A stretch of 64,000 bases of DNA from Taeniopygia guttata (taxonomy: Eukaryota > Chordata > Aves > Passeriformes > Estrildidae). Of this stretch, positions 43,965 to 57,712 are shown piece after piece. The stretch's first letter is position 1, and each line of letters starts with the position of its first letter. The stretch lies in NCBI RefSeq assembly GCF_048771995.1, contig NC_133037.1:1121001-1185000 (forward strand). Direction: 5' to 3'. The position numbers and the translations under genes are program-made. Under the pieces are notes generated by a model. That model saw only the letters and a list, made by a program, of their open reading frames with translations, was not told where the DNA came from and ran no database searches.

Positions 43965-44612
43965 GTTATAATATAAAATTATGCACATTTTAATCTGATA
44001 ATATACATATTTGTGTTGTGTATATTTTATATTGATGATACTTATTATGTTATTTATAAATATATAATATTTATAAAATAGATTATGTTTTGATTTAATT
44101 TAATTTAACTATATTTTATTTAATAATATAAATTATGTGAAATGTAATCATAAAAATAAAAATAATATAAAATAATAAATAAAAATAATTAAAATAATAA
44201 AAATAAAAATAAATAAAACACTAAATATTAAATAAAAATAATAAAAATATTATTTAACATATAAAACATAAAATTATGTAAACTAAAATATTTAATATAT
44301 ATCATATATTTATATTGTATATGTTTAATATATATAAAATTTATTATATTATTTATAAATATATATTTATAAATAGATTTCTTTTTATTAAATTATATAA
44401 ATTATGTTAAATGTAATAGTAAAAAATATAAAATGTTATAATATAAAATAATGTAAATTTTTATTTTATCATATATGTAATATATTTATATATTGTGTTT
44501 ATTTAATATATAATATTTATGATATTATTTAGAAATAGATCATATTTATAAAATAAATAATATTTTCATTTAATAATATAAAATGTAATAATGAAAACTA
44601 TTATAAAATGTC
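43965..44612. repeat. 650-bp AT-only low-complexity block
   Basis: Almost entirely A and T, made of ataatataaaataat-like and aaaataaaaataaat-like words with scattered short palindromes (tatataatatttataaa). It ends sharply at GC-rich sequence. Confidence 0.9.
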
Positions 44613-47600
44613 TTAGAGGCTGTGGGTGCCTCCCAGGTCAGGATCCTCCTTGTGGAGGGAGGGAGAAGCTCTTGGATCTGGGGAATCCGAGACTGTGAGG
44701 ACAAACGGAGCCTCACTCCGCAGTGCCAGCAGGCAGCTGGGGGCTCTTTCCAGCCCTGCTCTTTCAAGGCTCACTTAAAATAATACCGAAAGGAAGAGGC
44801 AGATGACAGCAGGTACAAATATGTGTCTTCTTGTGTTACAGCCTCTTAAAGGAAAGGGTAAGATTAGCGCTCACCTCTAAAGAGAGGACATGAAATAACT
44901 GGTTCCTGAGCCTGCCGCAGCCTGTAACAGTCCTCCTGTCACTTTACACAGCACTTTTGGTACTGCCACAGCAGAAACAGTCATTAAAAAAGCCGAGGAG
45001 GCAAAGGAAGGATTTCTCTGTGTCTTCTGTCCTGAAAAAAGAAACGTGTCAGTTGTGCTGTTACTGCTCGAGCTAAACCAGAAGTATCCCTTTGCCATGG
45101 AGAGGGAGCCACCCCATGAAAATGAAACCATAACTTATTTCCCCAGAGCTGTTTGCACGCTGCCAGCATGCCATAAAATCCTGCCTCTTTCTGCAGCCCA
45201 GGAAAGCAGCACAGTGGGGAGGGCAAGGGGAGAAGGGGAGGGAGGAGGCAGCCAGGGCAGCCCAGCCCTGCTGCCCCAGGGAGCCAGGGCTGGCTGACAC
45301 TGTTGGGGCAGGACGGGAACGAAAAGACTCTGACTCCAAAGGTTGTTGGAAGTAAAACTCCGATTTTATTCAAAATCCACCGCTCTTTACACAGAGTTTC
45401 ATGCAGACCAACTCCATTGATCCTGAAGTGAAAACAACCTACACTGTTGGTGCAGAGTGCTTGATGCAAAATGATAAAACTTAACTATAAACAATGCAAA
45501 CAACAAGAGAAATAAAGAATTATTTCCATTCTTTTCCAGCAGGCTTCTGCCTGGTTAGAAACTCTCCGTTTCTCTCTGGCTGAATCTGAGACCCAGAGCA
45601 GGCAGCAGCGTGGCTCCTGGGTGAAACCTGACGTGAGCAGCGGGATCTCATTTCCAGAGGCACGGGATGGCAGTGCAACAGGATGGTCTGAAGGCAGCTC
45701 AGAGGTTTCTCTAGGAGCACTGCCCGCAGCTGAGCCCAGCTGAGAATCCCCATCTCAAGGTGACCCGGTACCAGATTCATCAACAAGCACCACTTTTCAC
45801 GCACCTCCTTCACCCTGGAGGAGTCCCCGAGCCTGGAAACGTGGCAGCTCGGCGGCTGGCAAGCTGTGCGACTGTCTGTCACTGCCAAGGAAAATAGAAA
45901 TGATGGCAGTCACTTCAGCATTTCAATTTCGTAGGTGCTGGCAAACACTCCCCAGCATGAGCTGCTGCATGCAAGTGATGACCTTTAGGAATGCTGGCAT
46001 CTCCCTGTGCCGAAGAAGCAGGAGCATGAATCAGCAGAAGGGAGCAGGGGAAAAAAAAATAAAAGATAGTTAAAAAGGAGCCTGCTGTTAGCAGTAAGTT
46101 AAATAAAATTCTCCTGGTCCTCCAGTCAGATTTATTAGCAGTGACCTTGGCACTTGCAGAGCCCCCTGCACAAAAGCCAGGCCCACGCTTGCAGATTTAG
46201 TGCACAGTCAGGGCCTTGGCCAGCCCAGTCACCGCATTTCACCCTTTCTGTAATTTAGATTTTAAATCTACAAGGAAACAAACCCATTCTTCCAGCCTCA
46301 GCACAAACAGCCTCCAAGTGAAGCTCTGAAAGGCGGGCACAGAGCCTGGGCTCCAGCTCTGCACAGACACCTCTGTGAGCAGACTCCAAGGAGCAGCACC
46401 TTGGGGAAGCCAAGCTGGAGGTCCACGGTCAGACTGAGCCCTGAGCTGCCCACCCAGGGACCATGCAATGGTGCCAGGCCAGGGGAGGCACTTTCTGCAG
46501 CCTCTGCTTGGGGGCAGAGCTCCCTCCCAGCTGCCAGGCAATATCCAAACAGCACTGCAGCCCCTTTCCGACAAACCCCAGTGCCCACAGTCCAGGCTGC
46601 CGTCTGTGTTTCAGTCCCACCAAGTGTTTTGCAGCTCATGCCAACCAGCCGTGCTCCCTGGGCACCCCCTGGGCTGTGGAGGAGCTCAGAACCCAGCAGC
46701 ACAGCGCTGAGCCTGTCTGTGCAATCCTGTTCAGCTCCAGCCAGGATTCTCTGCCCCATCACCAGGACCAGCCTGAGCCACGGCCCCAGGTGCTGCCCCT
46801 GCCTCACTTACTCCTTCCCACACTGGGCAGGGGGTTGTACCTGGCACAAATGGGCTATGTCCCAGTTTCTGCAGAGGATGTCCCCAGCAGGAGCTCTGTC
46901 ATTGTGACAGGCATGGGATGAACCCCAGCAGAGCCCAGACTGGATGCTGCGATGCCCCAGGGAGCCCGGGCCTCACTGGCCTTCCTTGCACTTTAATTTC
47001 CCCTTTTCCTCTCCGGTTTCTTCCTTGGCCAGCGGCTCTGCTGCCTTTGCTGGGATTTTCCAGCAGAGGGGGATGCAGCCTCACCAAAGGCGTCCTCCTT
47101 CCCTGAAGCGTTTGTGTCCTCACCTTCATCCTCACCCTCACCCTGCCCTGGCTGGGCTCCCTGCCCAGCACAGCCCCCTGTGCCAGCGCCCACACCCACC
47201 CTCCCCTGGCACATGGGCACCGCAGGGTCCTGCAAATCTTCCTCTCTATTTCTGGGAATAAATCCAAAGCGAGGGGTGTTATCAGCAGTGAGCTGTTCCC
47301 AAGAGATGGAGAGCAGGAGCAGCAAACCCAAGCCCCAGCCTGCCCGGAGGGAAGGTCTCTGGGCACCTGTCCCCAGAGGTGTCACAGCTGTCACCACACT
47401 CTCACCTGGTGCCAAAGGAGCATCCAGCTCGCTCCAGCTGAGAGGGGAAAATCCCAGGAGGTGCCTTTGCCTTTAGTGGGGGAAGAAGGAGCACAGCTAC
47501 AGGTACAAAAGGCTCAGCTCTTGCTGAGCCCAGCCAGCTCAGCTGCACTCATTTACAGCAGCCAAACTCACAACCTGCTGCCTCAGCACCTGGTGAGAGT

Positions 47601-50600
47601 CCTGACTGAGCAGGGGGACCTTCGTGCACGTCAGTGCTGAAATCAGGAGCACAGGGAGCACCCAGCCCACTCTGCAGTCTCCCTTGCACTGGATTTTGGG
47701 TGCTCTGCTTGTCTGCATTGTCCTTTGTCATCTCCTCTGGAAGTCACCTTCCCTGCTGGCATTTCACGGAGCGGGGACATTGCAGGGAGCTGGACACCTC
47801 ACACCATCATGTCAGAGCTGTGCTTCAAGGTTATTTCCTATCAAACACTCCTCTTCCAGCCATCCAGCTATTTTCTCCTTGGCTAAATCATCTGAAAATA
47901 GACTGCAGCCATCCTAGTCCTTCCTGCTTTGTATGCATGAGCAGGAAGGGGAATTTAGGATTTTGCTGTAATGCCATACACAAAAGCCTGCTGGAGAGCA
48001 TCACTTTGATTAGCTCTTATTGTACACCCAAGAAAACAGAAAAGAATAAGAATAAGGGAGAGCCCAGCATGTGGCTGCTGTGCCTTGCTGCTTCAAGGCT
48101 GCTCAGAAAATCTGCCTGGTTGCTCAGGGCCTTCATCAGGAGCATATTTGTGAATATCCCAAAAATGGCTTGGGTTTTATCCTCTCAATAATAAGGGAGA
48201 GAAGGGCAAGAGCACTGTGATGATTTGCTCTCTAGAACATCCCAAAATTTGGGCTCTGGCAATAAAGCAGCCTGACCCCAAGGCCCCCTCCTTCACTTGG
48301 TCACCTGCAGGCAGGTGAACCTTTCCAATCCCCCACCACACCACACAGGACACAGCAAAGCTTCCCAACTGCAAGCAAAGGCATCCCAGCTCCTGGAAGT
48401 CTGAGACGGAAAACTTGATTTAGATCTGGGAATTAAATTAGCAAAAGGGATGAAAAAGAGGAAAAATATCTCACATCCAAGCACACATCTTTGGCAGAAT
48501 TTATGACTGGAAAAACGTATTGGGATGTGAATTTTGCAGGCAGCTCTGATGAGTGATGGAATGGACCAAAGTCCTTGCTCTAAACTGCCTGAACTTTGAG
48601 GATTTGATGCAGATCCAGATTCTAAATTTCCATTGGGGACTTTCTCATTAAAACCAGAAGCAGAAAATTTTTGTTTGCTTACAGAGGCTGTACCAGATAC
48701 TAACTTGCCCCGTCTCCCCCTGTGTCCTGGCCACCCCTCTTTGTCCTTTCTCGGTTCAGGTGAGTCTTTGTCACAAGGCACTGACAAAACAAGCAGTCCT
48801 GGTTCCCCCAGGACATGGGGCACTGCAGTTCTGGAGAACAGAATTTAGTGGAAGCATCTGCATATGGATTTTTTAAACAAATCTCATCCCAAATAAAGCT
48901 CATCCGAAACTGTGGGCACTCCAATCATGTTTAAAAGCACGAGAACACAGGAGAGACAGAACGCAATCGATGCTTCCCTGCTTCCCACCCAGCCAGGCAA
49001 GCACCAGTCATGAGACTCACACAGCTTAAATCCCACTGTTACACTTTCCCACCAGACAAATCCTGCTTTATTAAACCAAAGTGCAAGGGAATTAGCAAAA
49101 CCGCCCGTTTCCTTCACACTATAGTATATATGAGCAACCTAATCCACACGCCGAAGCTCCCACCGCTCTCAAAACCTCTCAGCTGGGAATTCCCGTCAGC
49201 AGCTCGCAGTCTCCCTCCTGTCAGCTCGGGATTACCTTTCCCTAACAGGGCACGGGAAGGAGAAAAACCCGTGGGCACCTGCCAAACTCATCCTGGCACG
49301 GTGACCCCGCCTGAAGGAGAACCGCAGGCACAGGATGGGGCAGGGGGCTGCACACTGGACTAATTAGTGCTCGGCTTTGCTCATTAAAGAGGCTCCTTTG
49401 GCTGACCTGACCAAATAGTTCCCATGGTTTCCCTCCATCCCATCTGGGGCTGCTCAGGGGCGCGGGGAGGAGAGGGATTGATGAGCCAGGGAGGGATTGA
49501 TGAGCCAGGGAGGGATCCCCATGTCACCCCGCCTTCCAGGACCGGCCCAAAACTCCCGAGAGAGAAGGAGGTGCGAGTCAGCGTTTCATGTCCACGAGAT
49601 AAGCAGCAGAAATCAGGAATAATTGGCAGGGCTGGGAGGACAGAGCTTAATGGGCCTCTTCGGAGGGAGCAGGAACCAGCGAACATTGCAGCCTGGAATA
49701 GCGATGTGCTACATCCCATTTCTCAGGAGGGAGGAAGGAAGGAAGGACACGTGAAAAGAAAATAGCAGCAAATGATCCCACTTCATAATTTTTCTTCCTG
49801 TAACCCTTCTGGCCTTACAAACAGGAACTTGGTTTAAAACTAAAAATAAAGGCTGATGCCCGTGTCGCAGTTGCAGATGGGTGTTTCCGAGCACGCCGCT
49901 GGGGCTCAGCCCTGTTCTATAAGCAGCCTGGGCCGGGCACCCTAGGAAAGTGCCTGGCTTTGCATTTGCTATATTTACATCTCATCAGTTATCAGGAGAA
50001 CAGGATGTCCCAGGGGATCTGAAATAGGATATACCACACTCCATCTCCCTGTCAGTTCAGCCGCGGGCCAGGCCCGTATGAGTGATCGTGTTTGCCCGTC
50101 TGCCGCGGGGTGCCCGGCGGGTGTCACCCACCCCAGCCCGGCTGGCACGCGGGCCAGGCTGCTGTGGCATCCCCCGCCTCCCTCCAGACACGTGTGGCTG
50201 CAGCAGAGAAGAGCTGAGGGGTGGAAAGCTCCTATTTCTCTTTCTGCCACGCTATTTTTTATTGTGAAGGCAGAGGAGATTTATTCTCCCCTACCGACAA
50301 TCCGGTCTGTATTCTCCTCCACGCGTGGTTTCTCACACTAAAGCCCCAGCAGCCGTCTCAGTGCGGGGTGATGGGGCACGGACCACGCCTGTTCCAGGCA
50401 GGGCAGTGCCAGGGCAGGAGCAGAGCCCCTGGCACAGCTCCCTGCAGGCCCGAGGGGGGCTCAGCGGGTACAAAGCACCGAGGCAGAGAGGGCAGGTGGG
50501 CACACCGAGGGCTGGGCTGCAGCCCCTGGCACCGCACACCCTGCAGGGCACGCGGGGTGCCCTGCCCACCTCACCACCTTGGACTTAAACGCCTTTCTCA

Positions 50601-53600
50601 CCCGCTGGGCGTAGCTGCCAAGTATTGTGCCTTCAGTACATCACTCCACCTTGATTTCAAACCACTTCAGCTTGCGTTTGGGAGTGGTTTCCAAGCATTC
50701 AGCTCACCCGTATCTTATCCACACTGGTTTCCTTTATGAGCTGCACCCACTAGAGGTCCAGGGCTTTAAATGCAAACCCAAACAAATATGTGGTAGCGCT
50801 TCCCATTCCCACTGGCCTGGCCTGGAGTGGGAGTGGAATGAGTCAGGAGTACCATAAAGGAAAGTGAAATAGATCCACCCTGAGCAGATGATAGGATCAG
50901 GGCAGATTAGTAGCCTTGGATCAGATTCAAGGGTCAGCATAAATCTTTAATCTTTGCAAAGTCCTCGAGCCTCCCTCCCCTCGCTGTCTCACATGCACAC
51001 GCACCAGGCATGACTAAACAGCTCTCTGCGGGGATGGCAGACGCTTCAGAAACTCCCGGCTGGTTTTGGTTTGCAAAATACAACAATAAAGCTGCTCTCT
51101 GTTCTGCGAACGTGAGAACTTCCCTACGCAGGCACCTCGCCCCTGGGTGCTGTGGGATGCTGCCAGGGACGGTGTCACACCACAGCCACTGCTCCCACCA
51201 GCACCAGGGGCTCACTGGGGCTGCTCTGGTTTGCTCTGAGCCCTCAGTCAGGCTGCACCAAGCAAGAGTCGGGTGACAGCCAAGGACAGTCCCCACCTTG
51301 TGCCTTATTAGGTCCCGCCATGGTCTGCCAGCACATCGTTGCTCATTATTCCTCTGTATTCGCTTCCCACTGCCACTGTGCTCAGCGCACATAATCTGGA
51401 TAGTTCCCAGGTTTCACGTGGAGCTGCAAGTGCCTGGCTCAGGGCGGGTGGAAATGCCAGGCTGCCCTGGGAAGGGGCTGTGTGGGAGCAGAGGGGCTGG
51501 AGGAGACCTGTGTGCCAGCTTTGCACCCGACTGATGCACTAAGGGGAAAAAAAAAAAGGAAAAAAAATAGCAAAAAGCCCTGGCCTAGTTTTTGTTTCAC
51601 TGTGCTGGGCTCCGGCTCGAAGGATGTGGTTTGGTGGTCAGCACAGAAGACAGCAAATGAAAAAAAAAAAAAAATTCCTTTGATTAAATCCAGATCGGGT
51701 CTGTGCAAGCTCTTTCCTGTGGCCATCGGGAAATCACAGGAGGGAAAACCCTGCCCACGCTGCCTGTGGCTGGGCACCAGGGGACGTGACGCAGCCTGTG
51801 GTGGCCTGTCCTGCTCGGTGGGGCACTTTGTGCCACGGAGCGAGGTGTCCCATCCTGGCACCTGGGGGACTCAGTCTCTGAGGGGGCTCTGAGACATCCA
51901 TCCCACCGTGCTGAAGGCTCCATCTCAGCTGTCTCGATAGACTTATAACAATTCAAGTCACTCTCGCCACCGCTCGGCGCACAAAGGGCCAGGCAAGTTC
52001 TGTAGAAGAGAATATTTATATATTCCCATTTTTCAATGGGAAATTGCCTAATGTGCCTTATTAAAGGGAAAGCACGAACAGCTGGCCGAGGGCGCCTGGC
52101 AGAGCTGCTGACGGTGGATGTGCTGTTGCTGCTGCACCTCACGGCTTTAATTGTTTCAGGAATCCTTTGACTCATCTTCCATCCTGAGCGGCTCCAGGAT
52201 CTGAGCAGCGATCTCGCCTTGCCGGTCTCCTTCAAAACACCTTCAGAAGGCTCCTGCTGCAGAGGCTCCTGACCTCAAGTGCCCAGGTGCTTGCTGGAGC
52301 TGGAAAACCCCTCTGTGGTTCTGCTCAGCGCCCGCAGAGCCGGGCCTGTGCTTCTCACACGTGCGGCGACAAGGACCTGCCACCGAGCCAGCCCTCACCC
52401 TGCCAGGTCCTGCAGCCCCACGCTGTCCTTTCTGCCCTGTCAGCCAGCAGTGCTTGGCTCTGCCGGGGCTGCAGGGGCATGGTGACAGCCTGCCACGCTC
52501 TGAGGCACAGCAAAGCTGTCCCCAGGCTCCTGCACGCCGCCCGGGGAGGAGTGTTGCTTTGATTCTTAAGATTTTCTACAGCTTTTTGAATGTATATTCT
52601 GTTAGAAAACTTTCTTACACAATTTTTATAAACAACATATTGTTTTATATTCCTTCATGGGGGTGGAGAAACTTGATGTACTAGTAGTTTGTCCAATGCC
52701 TTTGTAGAGGTGGCCCGTTCACTCTCCAATCCACTGTCACCTTTGGAAAAGTATAAAAGTTAAAGTCAAAAAATAACCCTTCTCTTTTACCTTACAAATA
52801 ACAACTAGCTCACACTGTGCTTTCACATATCCTATAACCAGAGAGGAGCTGGGGACACGCACCAGCAGGTCCCTGGGGACAGGGATGTCACTGTGCCAGC
52901 CTGTTACTATGGGGACAGGCACCACGAGCCCGACAGGAATAAAGGTATAAAAATCCCCAAAGCTTTGCTCGGCGGGTGGCAGCGAGACCACCAGGGTGCC
53001 CTAACCTGCCTCGGTGGCCTCCCACCCCTTGTGACACCCATCCCATCGCTGTCTCGGCCGGATCTGCCAGGCTGCCAGCTCAGGGTTTGCCCACAGCTGT
53101 GGCTGCACTGCCCGCAGCATCCCTGGGCATCCCGTGCCGGGCAGGGCCGGTGCTGCGGGCACGGCAGGGCACGGCAGGGCACGGCAGGGCCAGGGCACCG
53201 CGTTGGTACAGCTGGGCAGCGCGGGGTGAGGGGCAGGCTCACTCACTATCCACCCACTCCTTATTCACCCGGCTGTGCCTCAACCCCCCGGGACCTTGGC
53301 ACACTCATTTCAGCCACGGAAAAGCTGATGGGCAGCCAGAGGGAAGGGAAAACAGGAAAACAGGCAAAGGGCCCGGCGAGATGACCGCCACCACAGCCGG
53401 TGCCCAGGCTGGGAGATGCCACCAGCGCAGAGCCTCCAGCCCCCGGCTGGGCAGCAGCTCTGGGGACACCTGGGTGAGGTGCTCCCGTCGCTGTCCCACC
53501 TGGGAACGGCCCCAGGAGGGGTTGAGAGCAGCTGTGCTGGCGGCAGGGAGCTCCGAGGACATCTCTTAGAAAGCGGCCCTTGGGAGGCCCGGTGATTCAA

Positions 53601-53790
53601 GGGGAAAGCTCTGCGACACTCATTCTGGGAAGTTTCCATTTGAATTGCTGCAAAGAGCAGTTTTTCCATGATAAACAGATTGCTTCAGTTCCCCAGCAGC
53701 ACTGGGGGGGTCACCGCCACCCCCTCCCTGCACGGGGCCCTGACTCATCCTCCACCCAAAGGCTCAGCCAGGGCCGGCGTGGCGGGGCTG
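44613..53790. other. Intergenic DNA, ARL8B to BHLHE40, first part
   Basis: No convincing coding exon. A minus-strand AATAAA at 45363-45368 could end a non-coding transcript. A 20-bp direct repeat (gagggattgatgagccaggg, twice) lies near 49,478. A three-copy 10-bp repeat (gggcacggca) lies at 53,157-53,192. AT-rich islands at about 51,985-52,080 and 52,555-52,760 stand out from GC-rich surroundings and may be conserved non-coding elements. Confidence 0.5.
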
Positions 53791-53870
53791 GGATGGGATG
53801 GGATGGGATGGGATGGGATGGGATGGGATGGGATGGGATGGGATGGGATGGGATGGGATGGGATGGGATG
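53791..53870 (+). repeat. (GGATG)n pentanucleotide microsatellite
   Basis: About 16 perfect copies of ggatg, followed by gccctgcagc. Confidence 0.97.
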
Positions 53871-56800
53871 GCCCTGCAGCATGGGCTGTGAGAGAACTCC
53901 CATGCCGCAGGAGAATCCAGCCCCGGAGCCACCCACACCTCTTTGAGGTCAAAATTTGTCTGAAATTAAGAACCTGAGAAAGCCCCTCCCCAGTGCTGAG
54001 CAGCAGAGCAGAGCCAGGACCCTTCTGGGGCTCTCTGGGGGGACTGGGCTTTTCATTCCTGAGCCAGGACTCCAGCGCTGCTGGGTCAAACACTCGCTAG
54101 AGGCAATGCTGACGAGGTCCCTGCCTCTTGTGTCCCATGCCACCAGGAGCTGTGGATGCCAGGGGGCTGCCCAGCCCCTCACGTTTCCCAGAGCTGCACC
54201 CCAGCCCTGGCAGAGCTTCGGGAGCAAACACCACTCATCTCCTCCTTGGGCTGACACCAAAACCAGGCCGGGTGCTTCATGTCCCAGCCAGCTCCAAGGC
54301 AAACATCTAAGCACAGAGATCAGTGAGAGAGAGGAATCCCACTCCCTGCGCCTCCCTAATCCTGTGCAATAATGCATCCCATGAAGTGCAGGCTGGATCC
54401 AGTCCAGCACTCACGGAAGGCAATGACAGACCTCCCACTGATTTCAATGGGAGCAGAGCGAGCTGGGGTTTAATCAGTGTGGTACCAGCAGCAGTAGCTC
54501 ATCAGCCCCAGCATTTCTGAGTACATTAGAACATGCTGCCTATGCCCATAGGTCACATTTCTTCTCAAATCACACCAATTTCACAATATGTGCACTAATA
54601 CCACGAGATAATCGTCGTGACTGCTTCCATTCGGGCTGAAGCTTTACCTGATCAATAGCTGCAGTCAAAGCCCACCAGCAGGTCCCCAGGCCCTGCCACA
54701 GCAGGAGCAGGGCACTGGGAAAGGCCCCCAGCATGGCCATAACCTTATTAATGATTCGCTGTCGAGAATAGAAATAAGAGTTAAATCTTCCCTAAGCTGC
54801 TCAGCTGCGCTCTGGTGGTGTACACATCCTCAGGCAGCAGCACGAGCTCCGTGCACACCCCGTGACGCGGATAAGCAATATTTCAGCCCTGATCGTTTGC
54901 ATATTCATCAGTCCTTTCAAAGCAGGACACAGCTCGGCCTTTTCTCTCAGACAGCCGCACGGAGGAGGGAGTGCTGTGTACTTCCAGCAGCACCAGGGGC
55001 TGAAGGGAGGACAAAGCTGTGCTCCAGAGAGAAACTAATTATTCCTCTGGCAGCCACAGACCGTGGCCATCATCCCTGGGCTGAGCTGTGCTCAGAAAAC
55101 AGCAGTGTGGGAGCCCATCCTGGGTGCTGGAATAAAGAGCAGGGGTCAGAGAGGAGCTGAACTGGAGCACTGGGGGCAAGCCCGAGGCTGTAGTGGCGAG
55201 GCAGCCCTTTGCCATCAGCATTGTCACCCTGCAGAGGGTCACTCATGGGCACGGGCAGGGCTGAGATGGCCGAGGGTCCATCCCACAGCAAACACCCACC
55301 TGCCTCAGCACATCCTGCCTCTGCGTGGGTGCAAAGAGTTGGATGCTGGGGCAACCAGCCCAGGACAGAGCCCAGCCAGCTCCCAGCAGCCCAAGGACAG
55401 CAGCAAGCACAAGAGGAACTGGGGGAGCTGCCTTTTATTTCCAGGCATTTCTGTTTCCATCAGCTGTGTGGCATTACCCAGCCCGCTCTGTTTGCAGTTT
55501 TAACAAGGCACATGTGGTGAAAAACCCTTTCTGTGCAGAGCTTTCCTGTTTGGCCATTTCCAAAGGCCCTGGATGTGATGGCAATAACTGCCTCCATGGG
55601 GTGACAGCTGGGAGAAAGACACATATCTAAGAAATAAATTATTCCAAAAGAGGTAGAAATATTCTCCTCCATTCCTTACACCCCAGGAGTGAAGGCAGCA
55701 GGGCACAGGCTCTGTGCCCAGCCCTCCCAGGACAGAGGTGCCTTGCCCAGGGCCAGTGATGTTGATTGCAATTAGCAGCTCTCCCTGGCACTGGGAGGCA
55801 CTGGGAGAGCTCTCAGGTGCCGTGAGCCGCCCGCAGAAGGGCAGTGGGAAAGCTCTGGAACACGAGGGAGCAGCGAGAGCCACATCCCCGGCTGCGGCAG
55901 CACGCCAGGGTTACAAAACACGGACACCCCGTGTCACATAGCCGGGGTCAGTGTCACCAGCCCCGCCGGCTACGGTTACACGGGCTGAGCCCAGCAGAGT
56001 CATCCTGCCCGCAGCCCTGGGGAGCTCATCCTGCCTCTGCCCCCGCTGCCCGGGCATTCCCAACCCTCTCCTCCCATCCCGAGCATCACACGGAATGTCT
56101 AAGGGGGGGTGGAAAAGGCTTGCTCAAGACCTGCTGCTTTTTCCACGCTGAGGCAGAAACAGCAATTATCTGGTTCAGTCTGGTGCTGCTGGCCTGGAAC
56201 ATGCCATGACAACGTGTTTCTCGTTTCAAAGCCTCTTTTGTACTAGGACACAGTTCAAGGGATCTTGCAATGCCTGCATTTGTAAACACGCCGCACTTGC
56301 AGCTACACGCTCCGCAGATGAAAGCCAAGGCAGAGCACCAGGGCACTTCTCCCTCCTGTGTCACAGCTGGGCACGGGGCACGGGGCATGGGGCAGCTCCC
56401 CCGGCCCAGCCTGACCTGCTGAACCCAGCCCCAGGACTGGCTAACCCTGTGTGCTCCTCAAAAGTCACGGCACGTTCAGAAAAACGGAGTCCTGGAAAAG
56501 GGGGGCGGGGGGTGAGGGGGGTGAAAATCACAGCAAAAAAAAATGTGCGTCACTGCAGATTATTTTAGGCCCTGGTCCATGCATAATGCAAATAAGCAGC
56601 TCCCGGGGTACATGCCTGTAAAAACCATCCAGTCCCACAGCGCCCGGCTACGGGAGCTTTCCAAACAGGTGGTGAAAAGCTAAAATTATGTGTCTGTGTG
56701 TCCTCAGCGGGGTTAGGAAAGGCCCTGGCTCTCAGGAAGGCTCTCCCCGTGCCTCCACGGGGCTGGTATGAAACAGGACCGAGACATTAAAAAATTCAGG

Positions 56801-57296
56801 AGCGTTTCTTTCCTTTTGAGGCAATCCTGCGCTCCCACTCAGCAAACCTCACTCAGCACCTCCACGACACCCTTTGATCTGCCTGACCCCGCCGCCCCCT
56901 CCCACCCGCTCTTCACGCACACTAACTTCATTTATTTTTAATTTTTTGCCCAAAATCATTGTATCCTCCTTGTCTGACTTCAAGGAGTCGCTCGGGAAGC
57001 CCTATTTATGGGTTGAAATGCTGCTGAAAGAGTTATTGCTGTGTTATTCAGCTGTTGTGCCAAGCCTGCATGGGGATCGGGTTTCTGCTGAAAGGGTGCC
57101 AGGCACGTCTTTTTCCAGGAACCAGCAGCCGTATTTAGCCTCCGGCTGCACATGAAAGACTGCAGTCGGAAACGTGACATTGTGTCAACATTTGAGGCAG
57201 GTCAGAGCTGGGTGAGACCATGAAAACAAGCCCGGGAACTCAGCACACCCCGGCGGGGCGGGCGGCACGGGCTGTCCCGGGCTGGCGCCGTGCCGG
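53871..57296. other. Intergenic DNA, ARL8B to BHLHE40, second part
   Basis: Mostly GC-rich unique sequence. Candidate regulatory islands are 54,520-54,670 and 56,560-56,620 (with an octamer atgcaaat near 56,587), plus 56,930-57,060. No gene was recognised. Confidence 0.5.
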
Positions 57297-57712
57297 GGGT
57301 CTCCATCCGTCCATCCATCCATCCATCCAGCCAGCCAGCCAGCCAGACAGACAGACAGACATCATCCATCCATCCATCCATCCATCCATCCATCCATCCA
57401 TCCAGCCATCCATCCATCCCTAATCCATCCATCCATCCATCCATCCATCTATCCATCCATCCATCCAGCCAGCCATCCATCCAGCCAGTCAGCCATCCAT
57501 CCATCCATCCATCCATCCATCCATCCATCCATCCATCCATCCATCCATCCATCCATCCATCCATCCACCATCCATCCATCCATCCATCCATCCATCCATC
57601 CATCCATCCATCATCCATCCATCATCCATCCATCCATCCATCCATCCATCCATCCATCCATCCATCCATCCCTCATCCATCCATCCATCCATCCACCATC
57701 CATCCCCTCCTC
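57297..57712 (+). repeat. (ATCC)n tetranucleotide microsatellite, about 410 bp
   Basis: Long runs of catc/ccat interrupted by cagc and cagacagacaga variants. It is open in several frames because the repeat lacks stop codons. Confidence 0.97.

Noticed and set aside
45520-45888. 122-codon minus-strand frame.
   Set aside because: The composition looks random and no conserved motif is present. It could at most lie in a non-coding transcript.
53690-53946. GWDGMGWDGM and SHPIPSHPIP repeat frames.
   Set aside because: Translation of the (GGATG)n run.
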